DNA from: Clostridium sp. CAG:448
GTDB lineage: Bacteria; Bacillota; Clostridia; Oscillospirales; CAG-272
Direction of reading: 5' to 3'
DNA length: 7,432 nucleotides
NCBI GenBank assembly: GCA_000433415.1
Contig: FR890495.1
Location: 7,336-14,767, forward strand
The notes below the pieces were generated by a model that saw only the letters and a list, made by a program, of their open reading frames with translations, was not told where the DNA came from and searched no databases. Both the position numbers and the translations under genes were made by a program. Below are positions 1 through 6,923 of this stretch, piece after piece; within the stretch, counting starts at the first letter, position 1; each line of letters opens with the position of its first letter.

Positions 1-430
1 CCATTTCACAGCCGGTCAGCTTGTCCACCATCAGCTGGCGCATGTTCGCATTATAGGTCAGAAAAGTGGATGCGTCCGCAAACATCATTTCCTGAAAAAC
101 AAACCATCCCTGCGGCATGGACTGATACAGCTGGTTCAGCTGCCACATGCCGTTGTACTCAATCACAACCCGATCGGTTTTGTGTGCCAGAAACAGTCGC
201 GTCAGATTCTCCGGGTTAATGTCATCCTGATTTTCCACGTACTCAATCCGGCAATTCTGTCCGGCAAACATGGAGGGATCCAGTTCCTCTTCCCCCTCCT
301 CGCACATCAGAATCAGTGTTTTTTCGCCGGTATTGAAGCTGGGATCGGAGAGCGACTCCTGGATGATATGTGTCTTACCCCCTTCCAGAAAACCGGTAAA
401 GAGGTAGACAGGCGTCTCATTGGTAGCCAT
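1..430 (-). CDS. Divergent COG0523/CobW-like P-loop GTPase, partial (C-terminus beyond window)
   Basis: The first 143 residues are visible; the gene runs off the window at base 1. The N-terminus reads PVYLFTGFLEGGKTH (residues 7-21), a P-loop of GxxxxGKT form that matches the GFLGAGKTT signature of COG0523 G3E GTPases with substitutions. IEYNGMW (90-96) sits where the family has the Walker B-like IEPSG, and LILMCEEGEEELD (39-51) where the family has the switch segment ENEFGEIGID. The CxCC metal motif that normally follows is absent; that stretch is acidic and polar instead. The ATG at 430 is preceded by AAAGGAG with 7 bases of spacing. The gene lies 12 bases after a canonical COG0523 gene, so the two are co-transcribed and may work as a pair. 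Family role is nucleotide-dependent metal chaperoning; whether this divergent copy binds metal or GTP is unknown. Family assignment is fairly sure, function is not. Confidence 0.82.
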   Translation of the reverse strand, partial: MATNETPVYLFTGFLEGGKTHIIQESLSDPSFNTGEKTLILMCEEGEEELDPSMFAGQNCRIEYVENQDDINPENLTRLFLAHKTDRVVIEYNGMWQLNQLYQSMPQGWFVFQEMMFADASTFLTYNANMRQLMVDKLTGCEM

Positions 431-437
431 ACATAAA

Positions 438-444
438 CTCCTTT
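438..444 (-). promoter_or_regulatory. Ribosome binding site overlapping the upstream stop codon
   Basis: AAAGGAG lies 7 bases before the ATG at 430 and shares bases with the TAA stop (445-443) of the preceding GTPase gene, reading TAAAGGAG. This supports the chosen start and suggests translational coupling of the two GTPase genes. Confidence 0.75.
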
Positions 445-1597
445 ATTCCAACACGACGCCGAGCAGTGCGCCGACGGCATCCTTGTTCACCCCGGAACCG
501 ATCACGCAGAGTCTGCCAATCGGTGCGGCAGGTCCCGTGCGCACATCCGGTTCTCCCGGAACATAATCAAAATGAATCCACGTGCCGTCCGTTGCGGGAA
601 CGATTCCCTTGGCGCGAAGAATCACGCCGTATTTTCCCTCGTCGCAAAGATCCTCCAGAGCAGACGCAAGTGCCTCTCTGTCAAAACGCTTTGCGGTTTC
701 CGCACCGTAGCTGACAAAGACTTCGTCCGCATGGTGATGATGGTGATGGTGGTGCTCGTGGTCATGGTCGTGTCCGCAGCAGCAATCGTCATCGTCATGA
801 TGGTGATGATGCTCATGGTCATGATCATGTCCGCAGCAGCAATCGTCATCATCATCGTCGTCATCGTCATGATGGTGATGCTCGTGGTCATGATCATGTC
901 CGCAGCAACAGTCGTCATCATCGTCATCGTCATCATCATGATGGTGGTGATGGTGCTCCTCCTCGGTTTCTTCGGCAAGGCGTGCAAGCTCCTCTGCAAG
1001 CGTGTCCTTGCGCTCCATAGCGGACAGCAGCTGTTCAGCAGTCAGCTCGGATACAGGCGTGGAAATGATGACAGCGGTGGCATTGTGCTTACGCAGCAGT
1101 TCCACACACTCGCTCAGCTTCTTTTCGGACATATTTTCCGTATGGCTCATTACGATGCATCCGGCATTCTCCACCTGATCGTTGAAGAATTCGCCGAAGT
1201 TCTTCATATACATCTTGCACTTGTTTGCATCCACAACGGTTGTGAACATATTCAGCACAACCGCATCGTTCTGCACAGCCTGCACGGCACGGATCACATC
1301 GGACAGCTTTCCGACACCGGACGGCTCGATCAAAACACGGTCAGGCGCATAATCGTGAATAACCATATTGAGCGCCTTTTCAAAATTTCCCTTCAGACTG
1401 CAGCAGATACAGCCGGAATTCATTTCATTGATCTGAATGCCCGCCTCCGCAAGAAAACCGCCGTCAATACCGATCTCGCCGAATTCATTCTCGATCAGCA
1501 CCAACTTCTCGCCATGATACACCTCAGAGATCATTTTTTTGATCAGTGTGGTCTTACCTGCGCCGAGAAATCCCGAAAAAATATCAATTTTCGTCAT
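443..1597 (-). CDS. COG0523 (CobW/YciC-type) metal-chaperone GTPase with long His/Asp/Cys-rich insertion
   Basis: This 384-residue protein is a G3E-family P-loop GTPase of the COG0523 group, cytosolic proteins that use GTP hydrolysis to deliver metal such as zinc or cobalt to clients. Visible motifs are Walker A GFLGAGKTT (9-17), switch segment ENEFGEIGID (36-45), the metal-binding CICC (63-66) and Walker B-like LIEPSGVGK (89-97). The guanine-specificity position reads SHTE (151-154) instead of the usual [NS]KxD. Residues 215-289 form an extraordinary metal-binding insertion (32 His, 28 Asp, 9 Cys in 75 residues) between an acidic helix-like stretch (about 198-214) and the C-terminal CobW domain (about 291-384). 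His-rich linkers at this place are known in the family, but this one is unusually long and also has CCC triplets. The ATG at 1597 has AAAGGA upstream with about 10 bases of spacing. It is the second gene of a three-gene operon, 28 bases after the GH-like gene. The metal served cannot be told from sequence. Confidence 0.93.
   Translation of the reverse strand: MTKIDIFSGFLGAGKTTLIKKMISEVYHGEKLVLIENEFGEIGIDGGFLAEAGIQINEMNSGCICCSLKGNFEKALNMVIHDYAPDRVLIEPSGVGKLSDVIRAVQAVQNDAVVLNMFTTVVDANKCKMYMKNFGEFFNDQVENAGCIVMSHTENMSEKKLSECVELLRKHNATAVIISTPVSELTAEQLLSAMERKDTLAEELARLAEETEEEHHHHHHDDDDDDDDDCCCGHDHDHEHHHHDDDDDDDDDCCCGHDHDHEHHHHHDDDDCCCGHDHDHEHHHHHHHHADEVFVSYGAETAKRFDREALASALEDLCDEGKYGVILRAKGIVPATDGTWIHFDYVPGEPDVRTGPAAPIGRLCVIGSGVNKDAVGALLGVVLE
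731..955 (-). repeat. In-frame repeat coding His/Asp/Cys metal-binding tract (D4-9, CCCGHDHDHE, H4-8)
   Basis: The tract encodes residues 215-289 of the GTPase. The pattern is H6-D9-CCCGHDHDHE-H4-D9-CCCGHDHDHE-H5-D4-CCCGHDHDHE-H8. Three near-identical 39-base copies lie at 755-793, 812-850 and 881-919, differing at a few bases, with starts 57 and 69 bases apart. Differences between units are whole codons in the poly-Asp and poly-His runs, as expected from replication slippage or unequal recombination under selection for the reading frame. Expected property: a flexible, high-capacity soft/borderline metal ligand tract (zinc, nickel, cobalt or copper). Confidence 0.93.
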
Positions 1598-1625
1598 GAA
1601 TTATCATTCCTTTCCAACCGTGCGG

Positions 1626-3260
1626 TCAATCTGCCGTACGGTATACAAAATTCAGTCTGCCCAGAGGAGCGACATCCCCCTGCTCGTAAAAATCCTCCAC
1701 CGATTCGATCCGTTCCGTCGAATCCGCCCACTTGAACCAAAGGGTGAACGCACCGTCAAGACCAAGTGCGGCGCGCGGGACACATACGATCATACGGTTG
1801 CCGTCCGTTTGATAGGTCAGATCGGCAACATCCGTCAAATCGTCAAGTCCGGTTCCGACACGCGCAAGCGTCGTATGTCCGTCCTCGTCCGGGTGCGCAT
1901 TCAGCACATACTGATAGCCTTCCCCACCTACGGTATTCAGATACAGCCGCATCCAGGTTCCGGTCCCGCCATACGGGGTAATCTCCTTTTTGGCGGTTAT
2001 GGTAAAGGTCACGGTCTCCTTATCATGCGAAACCTGTAAAGAGGTCATGACATTACGCTGGGTGTGATTGCGGTAAACCGTTCCGTACCCCTCGCAGTCA
2101 CGGGCAAAGTCGCCGTCCGCAAAGCCGCCGTAGGACTGCCCGCCGTCATTTGCGCGGTGCACAGGCGTTTGTTCCGCTCCCTTGTAACGTCTGACAAAGC
2201 TGACCAACTGCATAAAGTAATTATCGAAATATCCGCCGCGCGTCATTTCCAAATCACGGCTGTATTCGTAATTTGCGCAGTCCACAAACATCACTGGGCG
2301 TTCGGGAGTTCCCTGCCAGTAGCCGGCAATCCACTCGTTCCAGCCCGTCACAAGCACAATCGGCGGATCCGCCTGGATGGCACGTTCAAATTGCTCTTCA
2401 AAGTTGTAGCCGTACAGGTAAGCATCCGGATTCGGATCGTTCTCGCCGTTGTGATAAGCGCGCCCGCAATTTCCCTTTTCGCCGTACAGAACGGAATCGC
2501 CGAAGCGCAATTGCGGATGCTGGGCAACCGATACATTGATCACTTCCGGCTCGTTTTTGAGGTTATTGAACACCCGCTGCGGGCGCACAAAATCCATCCA
2601 GGGCCAACCGCCCAGCTTGTCCGGCTCGTTGGGCCACTGCGACATTTTGATATTGAAGAATGCACGTGTTTCGGGGGAGCATTCGCTCTCCACCGCGATG
2701 ATCACGGGCTTTCCTTCATAATAGAACCAGGTATCCGGGCAGTAATTGATCTTGTAGATATTGTCATAGATCTCCTGCACGGTCTTTCCGGAATTCGAAT
2801 TGGTATAGAACATGACCTTCGGGATTTTCCAGCCCTCGTCGTGATACTCCTGCAGAACCCGCATGACCTTCATGCAGTTCTTTTCATAAACAACCGCGTT
2901 GGTGGTATCAAAGAACAGAAAGTCAATATCCGCCTCCATCAGAAGCTTCATATGGTGACGGATAACCCATTCGTCCTCCGAATAGTAGTAACCGTAAAAC
3001 GGCTCGCCCCAATGGTGGTAACAGCCGATTCCGCCCCAAACATCGCTGTCCGGCTTATATCCTGCTTCCGGATCCTGTGCCGTGATTTTTGAAATATCGT
3101 ACGGCTTATGGCGTCCGTGTTCTCCCAGCCACAAAAAGTAGAACATTCCCACAAGTCTGTTCTTACGCGGTGCGGAAACTTCCTCCGAACCCACACTTTT
3201 TCTGCCGAGCGCGTCCACCGCCATCAGCGGCGCTCCGAAGCTCTTGTTCTTCTCATTCAT
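1626..3260 (-). CDS. GH71/GH99-like glycan-active domain protein, cytosolic, C-terminal beta-rich module
   Basis: The protein is 544 residues from the chosen start. The N-terminal two thirds resemble the alpha/beta-barrel GH71/GH99/WbsX-like group: MFYFLWLGEHG (39-49), HHWGEPFYGYY (82-92), DFLFFDTTN (113-121), KVMFYTNS (148-155) and GWNEW (306-310), the last being the motif typical of this group near the end of the barrel. About 395-544 is beta-rich (SLQVSHDKETVTFTITAKKEI, ending TLWFKWADS), like a CBM9/DOMON-type module, but this is inference. There is no signal peptide or membrane segment, so it should stay in the cytosol, unlike most glycan hydrolases. An in-frame ATG at 3305 exists, but it overlaps the -10 box TATAAT; the ATG at 3260 has GGAAGGAAGGG 8 bases upstream and is preferred. 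It is the first gene of an operon with two COG0523 GTPases. Substrate and catalytic residues are unknown; it could also be a non-catalytic or glycosyltransferase-associated relative. Confidence 0.78.
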   Translation of the reverse strand: MNEKNKSFGAPLMAVDALGRKSVGSEEVSAPRKNRLVGMFYFLWLGEHGRHKPYDISKITAQDPEAGYKPDSDVWGGIGCYHHWGEPFYGYYYSEDEWVIRHHMKLLMEADIDFLFFDTTNAVVYEKNCMKVMRVLQEYHDEGWKIPKVMFYTNSNSGKTVQEIYDNIYKINYCPDTWFYYEGKPVIIAVESECSPETRAFFNIKMSQWPNEPDKLGGWPWMDFVRPQRVFNNLKNEPEVINVSVAQHPQLRFGDSVLYGEKGNCGRAYHNGENDPNPDAYLYGYNFEEQFERAIQADPPIVLVTGWNEWIAGYWQGTPERPVMFVDCANYEYSRDLEMTRGGYFDNYFMQLVSFVRRYKGAEQTPVHRANDGGQSYGGFADGDFARDCEGYGTVYRNHTQRNVMTSLQVSHDKETVTFTITAKKEITPYGGTGTWMRLYLNTVGGEGYQYVLNAHPDEDGHTTLARVGTGLDDLTDVADLTYQTDGNRMIVCVPRAALGLDGAFTLWFKWADSTERIESVEDFYEQGDVAPLGRLNFVYRTAD

Positions 3261-3268
3261 ACTGTGTG

Positions 3269-3279
3269 CCCTTCCTTCC
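3269..3279 (-). promoter_or_regulatory. Ribosome binding site that decides the start of the GH-like gene
   Basis: GGAAGGAAGGG lies 8 bases before the ATG at 3260. It sits about 20 bases downstream of the predicted transcription start, giving a short leader of roughly 37 bases, and favours the shorter 544-residue product over the 559-residue one. Confidence 0.7.
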
Positions 3280-3303
3280 GGAAAAAATAAATCACCGATT
3301 TTC

Positions 3304-3331
3304 ATTATACACCTTTTTCCAAAAAAGTCAA
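3304..3331 (-). promoter_or_regulatory. Sigma-A type promoter of the GH-like/COG0523 operon
   Basis: On the minus strand, TTGACT (3331-3326) and a perfect TATAAT (3309-3304) are separated by 16 bases that are A/T rich. Transcription should begin near 3299-3296. This is the only clear promoter for the three downstream genes, whose gaps are 28 and 12 bases. The -10 box shares bases with the upstream ATG at 3305-3303, so that ATG would not be in the mRNA. Confidence 0.75.
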
Positions 3332-3335
3332 GCCG

Positions 3336-3353
3336 TTACGGCAGATTCCGTAA
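3336..3353 (-). promoter_or_regulatory. Perfect dyad just upstream of the -35 box, possible operator
   Basis: TTACGG-AATCTG-CCGTAA (minus strand) is a perfect 6-base inverted repeat with a 6-base centre, ending 5 bases before the -35 box. An overlapping smaller repeat, GCCGT-A-ACGGC (3342-3332), abuts the -35. The position suits an activator or repressor site, but it could equally be a second hairpin of the dnaE terminator region. It does not match the Bacillus Zur box as I know it. No regulator can be named. Confidence 0.35.
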
Positions 3354-3372
3354 AAAAACCGTTCAGACGGCT
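3352..3372 (-). terminator. Rho-independent terminator after dnaE
   Basis: The minus strand reads AGCCGT-CTGA-ACGGTT followed without gap by further T residues (seven T in total, 3358-3352). The stem is 6 pairs including one G-U, with a tetraloop, and it lies 28 bases after the dnaE stop. The stem is short, so strength is uncertain, but placement and T run fit termination of the whiA-dnaE unit. Confidence 0.65.
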
Positions 3373-3400
3373 CCCTCGGCTTTGTCGCGATTGCGCGTTT

Positions 3401-6400
3401 CTACTCTTTGCCGATCACGTTCCCGTCTCCGAGCAGCTTTTTCAGCTCCCCCACCACAAACGCATCGGCATCTGCAAATACGCTGTAAGCATGGTATTTT
3501 TTATCGGACGCGTCATAAAAGATGACAGGAACATTCCCCTCAAAAATATCCACCAGATTGCGCGCCTTCCGGAAAAGTTCTCCTTCCATATCCGGTACGC
3601 GCAGATAAAGCCGCGACGGCCGCACAAACGGCTTCCCCGTGCCCGTGTCTGCCGGTGCTTTCTGCACAGGTACTTTTTGCTTTGCCGGCATATCGGCAGG
3701 CCCGAACGACCGGTTGTCCACCAATGCGGAAACCGTGCTGACCAACAGTTTGGGATCTTCTTCCTCGCGCAAAGACAGGTTGCCCTCCACGTACACGGGG
3801 GAATCCGTATGAATCAGATGGGCGTACTGCGTATACAGCTTCGGAAACAGAAGGCATTCAATCCCGGCGAAGCGGTCCTCCACTGTAAAGAACGCCATCC
3901 GCTCTTCCTTGCGGGTGGATTTCAGGGTCACATCCGTAATCACCCCGACAACGGAGACGCGCGCCTTGTCTGCGTATGCCGCTTCCCCGTCCTCGCCGGA
4001 CAGCAACTGTGTAATCTGCTGTGCGTGGAGAGATTCCGCGCACGCGCTGTAGTCATCCAGCAGATGCCCGGAAAAACACATGCCGGACGCTTCCTTTTCC
4101 AACAGCAACAGATCCCTTTTTGCATACTCCTGTATGTTGGGATAGGAAAAAGTCGGAACGGCGTCGGTGTGTGCCGCAAACATATCCATCTGTCCCTGTA
4201 CGTTGGAACGCGCTTTCTGCTGCGCGATGTCGATCATTTTTTCGTAGGAGGTCAGCATCTGGGAACGGTACGCCCCTAGACCGTCAAACGCCCCCGCCTT
4301 GATCAGTGCCTCAATCTGCCGCTTGTTCAGATCGTTTCCTGACATGCGGGAGATAAAGTCCTCCAGCGACGCAAACGCGCCGTGCAGCCGCTCCGCCACA
4401 ATGGCGTCGATAAACTGTCTGCCCACGTTTTTCAGTGCGGCAAGTCCGAAACGTATATTTTTGCCGTCCGCGGCAAAATCCGCGCGGCTGTGGTTGATGT
4501 CCGGCGGCAGAACCGCAATCCCAAGCTTTGCGCAATCGGCAATATACGACGCAATCTTGGTGCGGCTGTCCAACACGCTGGTCAGCAGTGCGGCAAAATA
4601 CGCGCAGGGATGGTGTGCCTTGAGATATGCGGTGCGATAGGAAATCAGCGCATAAGCGGCGGCGTGCGACTTGTTGAACGCGTAGTTGGCAAAGCTTGCC
4701 ATATCGTCGAACAGCGCCTGCGCCACCTGCCTGTCGATGCCGTTTTTCTCGGCGCCGGCAAGAAAGTCCGCACGCTCCGCCTCCAATACACCCGCTTTTT
4801 TCTTGGACATGGCACGGCGCACAATGTCCGCATGCCCATAGGTATATCCGGCAACAATGCGGAAAATACTCATCACCTGTTCCTGATACACCGTGCATCC
4901 GTAGGTGGAGCGCAGAACCGGCTCCAGCTCCGGCAGCGGATAGGTGATTTTTTCCGGGTTGTGCCTGCACGCAAGGTAGCGTGGAATCGCATCCATGGGT
5001 CCCGGTCGGTACAGGGCAATGACCGCAATGATGTCGTCGATATTCTCCGGGCGCAGCTGTGTCAGCACCTGTTTCATCCCGGCGGATTCCAACTGAAAAA
5101 CACCGTCTGTATTTCCCTTTCCGATCAGCGCATAGGTATCGCTGTCCGTCAGCGGCAGTGCCGCAAGGGAGAAAGAGGGATCCTCCTCGCGGATCTCGTT
5201 TTCCGCGTCGTGCATGATGGTCAGGTAGCGCAGGGCAAGAAAATCGAACTTCAGCAGTCCGAGCCCCGCAACGGTATCCATATCAAACTGCGTGACCACC
5301 GTGCCGTTGCTGACCGCAAGCGGGACATAATCCGCAACGGGGCGGTCCGTAATCACCACACCCGCGGCGTGTACGGATACGTTCCGCGGCATTCCCTCCA
5401 GAGCGCGCGCGGTATCAATCAGGCGCCGGACCCGCTCCGACTCGCCGTACAGCACTTTCAGATCCGGCAGCTGCAGTGCCGTGGCAATGGTCATTCCCGG
5501 CGCCTGCGGTATGGGGCGCGCCACGCGCGCCACCGCATCCACGTCGGCATACGACATTCCCAGCGCACGCCCGACATCCCGGACGGCGGCACGCGCGGCA
5601 AGCGTTCCGAACGTGATGATCTGCGAAACGTGATCCTGCCCGTACCGTTCCTCGACATACCGGATCACTTCATCACGCCGGTTATAGCAAAAGTCAATAT
5701 CGATATCCGGCATACTCACCCGTTCCGGGTTCAGGAACCGCTCAAACAGAAGATCGAACCGGATGGAATCCACATCCGTGATCCCCAACAGCCACGCTAC
5801 CAGACTGCCCGCGCCGGATCCTCTACCCGGTCCGACGGGAATATCCTCACGCCGCGCGAAATTGACATAGTCCTGCACAATCAGAAAGTAATCCGCATAC
5901 CCCATCTGCGCAATGACGGAAAGCTCGTACGTCATCCGCTCCCGGTATTCGGATTCCGTATGTCCCGCGCACGGAATCAAGCCCTCGGCAATCTTTTTGT
6001 GCATGCCTTCCTCCGCAAGACGCTGCAGGTAAACCGGCGCGCTCATTCCCTGCGGGACGGGAAATTTGGGCAGATAAATCGTGTCAAAGGAAAAATCAAG
6101 CCGGCAGCGCTCCGCAATCCGCACGGTGTTTTCCATTGCACCCGGATACTTCCCGAAAAGCAGGCGCATTTCCGTGGTGTCCTTCAGGTAGAACTCGTCG
6201 TTTTCAAAGCCGATCGGTCTGCCGTCCGTGATCACGTTTCCGGTCTGGATACAGAGCAGGATTGCCTGCGAATCCGCGTCCTGCCGCCGCAGATAGTGGC
6301 AGTCGTTGGTGGCAACCAGCGGAATGCCGCACTCTTCAGCGACCCGGACGAGCTCCGGCAAAAGCTGGCGCTGTTCCGCAAGGCCGTGATCCTGCAATTC

Positions 6401-6919
6401 CATATAGAAGTTGTCCGCGCCGAAAATTTCCTGATACTCCCTGGCTGCCGCAACCGCCTGGATATACTCACCGCGCTCCAATGCGCGCGGAATGCGTCCG
6501 GCAAGGCAGGCGGAAAGCGCGATCAGCCCCTGTGCGTGACTGCGCAAAAGCTCGTTATCCACGCGCGGCTTGCCGTAAAATCCCTCCGTGTAGGCGCTTG
6601 ACACCATGGAAATCAGGTTTTTGTATCCGGTCATGTCCTTGCACAGCAGCACCAGGTGATACGGTTGGTTTTCCGACCCGGCGCTTTTATCGAACCGACT
6701 GCCGCGCGCCACATACACCTCGCATCCGATGATCGGCTTGACGCCCGCCTCCTTGCAGGCACGGTAAAATGCGATCACGCCGTACATACATCCGTGATCG
6801 GTCAGCGCAACGGCGTCCTGTCCGCATTCTTTGACCCGGGCGGGGATGTCCTCAATCCGGCATGCGCCGTCCAGAAGGCTGTATTCACTGTGCAGATGCA
6901 GATGCACGAATTCTCCCAT
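3401..6919 (-). CDS. dnaE: DNA polymerase III subunit alpha (DnaE)
   Basis: This is a complete 1172-residue C-family replicative polymerase, close to the usual 1100-1200. The PHP domain comes first: HLHLHSEYSLLDG (6-18), TDHG (40-43), GCEVY (65-69) and ATNDCHYL (203-210). The palm has GPGRGSGAGS (363-372), catalytic PDIDIDF (404-410; D405 and D407) and KFDFLALR (557-564; D559), matching E. coli D401, D403 and D555. GVFQLESAGM (606-615) and NKSHAAAYALISYRTAYLKA (749-768) are further family signatures. Next come a helix-hairpin-helix region (about 823-880), a beta-clamp binding motif QMDMF (910-914; E. coli has QADMF) and an OB fold (about 987-1065). It synthesises DNA at the replication fork; in Firmicutes this type usually acts beside PolC, extending primers, though PolC is not in view. 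The ATG at 6919 follows GGAAGGAG by 7 bases. It lies 4 bases after whiA. More metal-site His residues are kept in the PHP domain than in E. coli. Confidence 0.98.
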   Translation of the reverse strand: MGEFVHLHLHSEYSLLDGACRIEDIPARVKECGQDAVALTDHGCMYGVIAFYRACKEAGVKPIIGCEVYVARGSRFDKSAGSENQPYHLVLLCKDMTGYKNLISMVSSAYTEGFYGKPRVDNELLRSHAQGLIALSACLAGRIPRALERGEYIQAVAAAREYQEIFGADNFYMELQDHGLAEQRQLLPELVRVAEECGIPLVATNDCHYLRRQDADSQAILLCIQTGNVITDGRPIGFENDEFYLKDTTEMRLLFGKYPGAMENTVRIAERCRLDFSFDTIYLPKFPVPQGMSAPVYLQRLAEEGMHKKIAEGLIPCAGHTESEYRERMTYELSVIAQMGYADYFLIVQDYVNFARREDIPVGPGRGSGAGSLVAWLLGITDVDSIRFDLLFERFLNPERVSMPDIDIDFCYNRRDEVIRYVEERYGQDHVSQIITFGTLAARAAVRDVGRALGMSYADVDAVARVARPIPQAPGMTIATALQLPDLKVLYGESERVRRLIDTARALEGMPRNVSVHAAGVVITDRPVADYVPLAVSNGTVVTQFDMDTVAGLGLLKFDFLALRYLTIMHDAENEIREEDPSFSLAALPLTDSDTYALIGKGNTDGVFQLESAGMKQVLTQLRPENIDDIIAVIALYRPGPMDAIPRYLACRHNPEKITYPLPELEPVLRSTYGCTVYQEQVMSIFRIVAGYTYGHADIVRRAMSKKKAGVLEAERADFLAGAEKNGIDRQVAQALFDDMASFANYAFNKSHAAAYALISYRTAYLKAHHPCAYFAALLTSVLDSRTKIASYIADCAKLGIAVLPPDINHSRADFAADGKNIRFGLAALKNVGRQFIDAIVAERLHGAFASLEDFISRMSGNDLNKRQIEALIKAGAFDGLGAYRSQMLTSYEKMIDIAQQKARSNVQGQMDMFAAHTDAVPTFSYPNIQEYAKRDLLLLEKEASGMCFSGHLLDDYSACAESLHAQQITQLLSGEDGEAAYADKARVSVVGVITDVTLKSTRKEERMAFFTVEDRFAGIECLLFPKLYTQYAHLIHTDSPVYVEGNLSLREEEDPKLLVSTVSALVDNRSFGPADMPAKQKVPVQKAPADTGTGKPFVRPSRLYLRVPDMEGELFRKARNLVDIFEGNVPVIFYDASDKKYHAYSVFADADAFVVGELKKLLGDGNVIGKE

Positions 6920-6923
6920 ACCG

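Noticed and set aside
755..919. Regularly spaced 39-base repeats resembling a short CRISPR-like array
   Set aside because: Spacing differs (57 and 69 bases), the intervening DNA is also simple His/Asp codons, and the whole is in frame within a protein gene.
622..999. Minus-strand open frame rich in Met/Thr/Ile
   Set aside because: It is the repeat of the GTPase read in another frame; low complexity and no independent ribosome site or domain.
572..1735. Plus-strand open frame with a Val/Met-rich hydrophobic stretch that looks like a membrane protein
   Set aside because: The hydrophobic run is the antisense reading of the His/Asp repeat of the COG0523 gene; it has no family signature.
2064..3092. 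Plus-strand open frame of 342 codons
   Set aside because: Antisense to the GH-like gene, which has clear family motifs and its own promoter and ribosome site.
3321..3342. GCCGT-A-ACGGC followed by T residues as a second terminator
   Set aside because: The loop would be a single base and the T run is separated by TTGAC, which reads better as the -35 box.
4382..6601. Open frame of 739 codons on the plus strand
   Set aside because: It lies entirely antisense to dnaE, whose motifs are unambiguous. The translation is rich in Arg, His and Gln with no recognisable domain, as expected from the codon bias of the opposite strand.
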